A stretch of 12,508 nt of DNA. Source: Limisphaerales bacterium (GTDB lineage: Bacteria > Verrucomicrobiota > Verrucomicrobiia > Limisphaerales > UBA11358). The stretch covers positions 3,219-15,726 of the forward strand of contig PKZR01000341.1 of assembly GCA_003133815.1 (NCBI GenBank), given 5' to 3'. A program made the translations under genes and the position numbers. The notes beneath the pieces are model-generated. The model worked only from the letters and a program-made list of their open reading frames with translations. It made no database searches and was not told the origin of the DNA. Shown piece after piece: positions 12,405 to 12,508 of this stretch. The number at the start of each line of letters is the position of its first letter. Within the stretch, counting starts at the first letter, position 1.

Positions 12405-12508
12405 CCTTTGGAAATCCCCTTTTCCCGTCGGGAAATACCAAAGTCACGAGGGGAAATACCGAAGTCGCGTCGGGAAATTGGTAAGTCGAAGCGGGAAATT
12501 GGTAAGTC
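12405..12508. repeat. 21-bp tandem repeat array, encodes a heptapeptide repeat
   Basis: Four clear units (12426-12446, 12447-12467, 12468-12488, 12489-12508 cut by the window) share CGGGAAAT at the start and AAGTC at the end; a degenerate unit (12405-12425) precedes them. The period is exactly 21 bp. In the plus frame each unit reads [RK][RG]EI[PG]KS (first unit PLEIPFS), and several differences between units are synonymous. The plus frame opens after TAA 12378-12380 but has no ATG. The minus strand is also open and ends at TGA 12392-12394, reading D-[LF]-[PG]-I-S repeats. Extent to the right is unknown. Confidence 0.8.

Larger units (their letters stand above)
12178..12508. other. 331-bp non-genic right end with hairpin and tandem array
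   Basis: There is no conventional gene. It holds a 7-bp inverted repeat CGGCAGG/CCTGCCG (12193-12199 with 12227-12233), the 12-bp hairpin at 12281-12313, a 9-bp direct repeat (12307-12325), and the 21-bp tandem array from 12405 to the window end. Confidence 0.6.

Noticed and set aside
12405..12508. CRISPR array
   Set aside because: The 21-bp units abut with no spacers, and no cas gene is present.
1..12508. tRNA, rRNA or known riboswitch
   Set aside because: No cloverleaf, rRNA-like stretch or recognisable aptamer was seen on either strand by eye.

Overview
The window looks like ordinary chromosomal DNA from a GC-rich Gram-negative bacterium. Lipoprotein and outer-membrane-type signal peptides, an MCE/MlaD-like protein start, an LpxO-like hydroxylase and a beta-barrel 'transporter' all imply a double membrane. 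Weak or absent Shine-Dalgarno sites, small Cys-rich orphan genes and dispersed hairpin repeats fit Verrucomicrobiota best. That assignment is inference; there is no rRNA or marker gene here.

Left part (1-2550): the 5' end of an MCE/MlaD-like gene runs off the left edge on the minus strand. A roughly 400 bp gap follows, holding inverted repeats and one possible 32-residue membrane microprotein. Next come a secreted glycine-rich LTxxQ protein with a strong intrinsic terminator, an EamA/DMT exporter and a one-domain cupin whose ribosome binding site lies inside an imperfect inverted repeat.

Middle (2551-6983): a small Cys-rich minus-strand ORF and a possible gene remnant precede an AspH/LpxO-type 2-oxoglutarate oxygenase and an ABC-2 permease without a neighbouring ATPase. 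A MarC-family protein and a 55-residue Cys protein lie on the minus strand. They are divergent from a hypothetical membrane protein, with a 16-bp perfect palindrome between.

Right-centre (6985-11108) is the most coherent block. On the minus strand a secreted YncE-like beta-propeller precedes a four-repeat DUF347/COG4705 membrane protein, 17 nt apart. Divergent from them is a PepSY lipoprotein with its own terminator, then an OmpR/PhoB-type response regulator and a histidine kinase overlapping by ATGA. The divergent intergenic region carries three 11-bp direct repeats (TTCAnnnTG) of the geometry OmpR/PhoB regulators bind, and a CATAAT -10-like hexamer sits correctly for the propeller/DUF347 operon. 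I infer one envelope-sensing regulon: two-component system, PepSY lipoprotein, propeller and DUF347 protein. The signal is not visible from sequence.

Right edge (11109-12508): a 110-bp REPIN-like element with compensatory stem changes follows the kinase. A minus-strand MetA-type outer-membrane protein with a possible coupled leader ORF comes next. The last 390 bp hold a 12-bp perfect hairpin and a 21-bp tandem array that runs off the end of the window and reads as a heptapeptide repeat.
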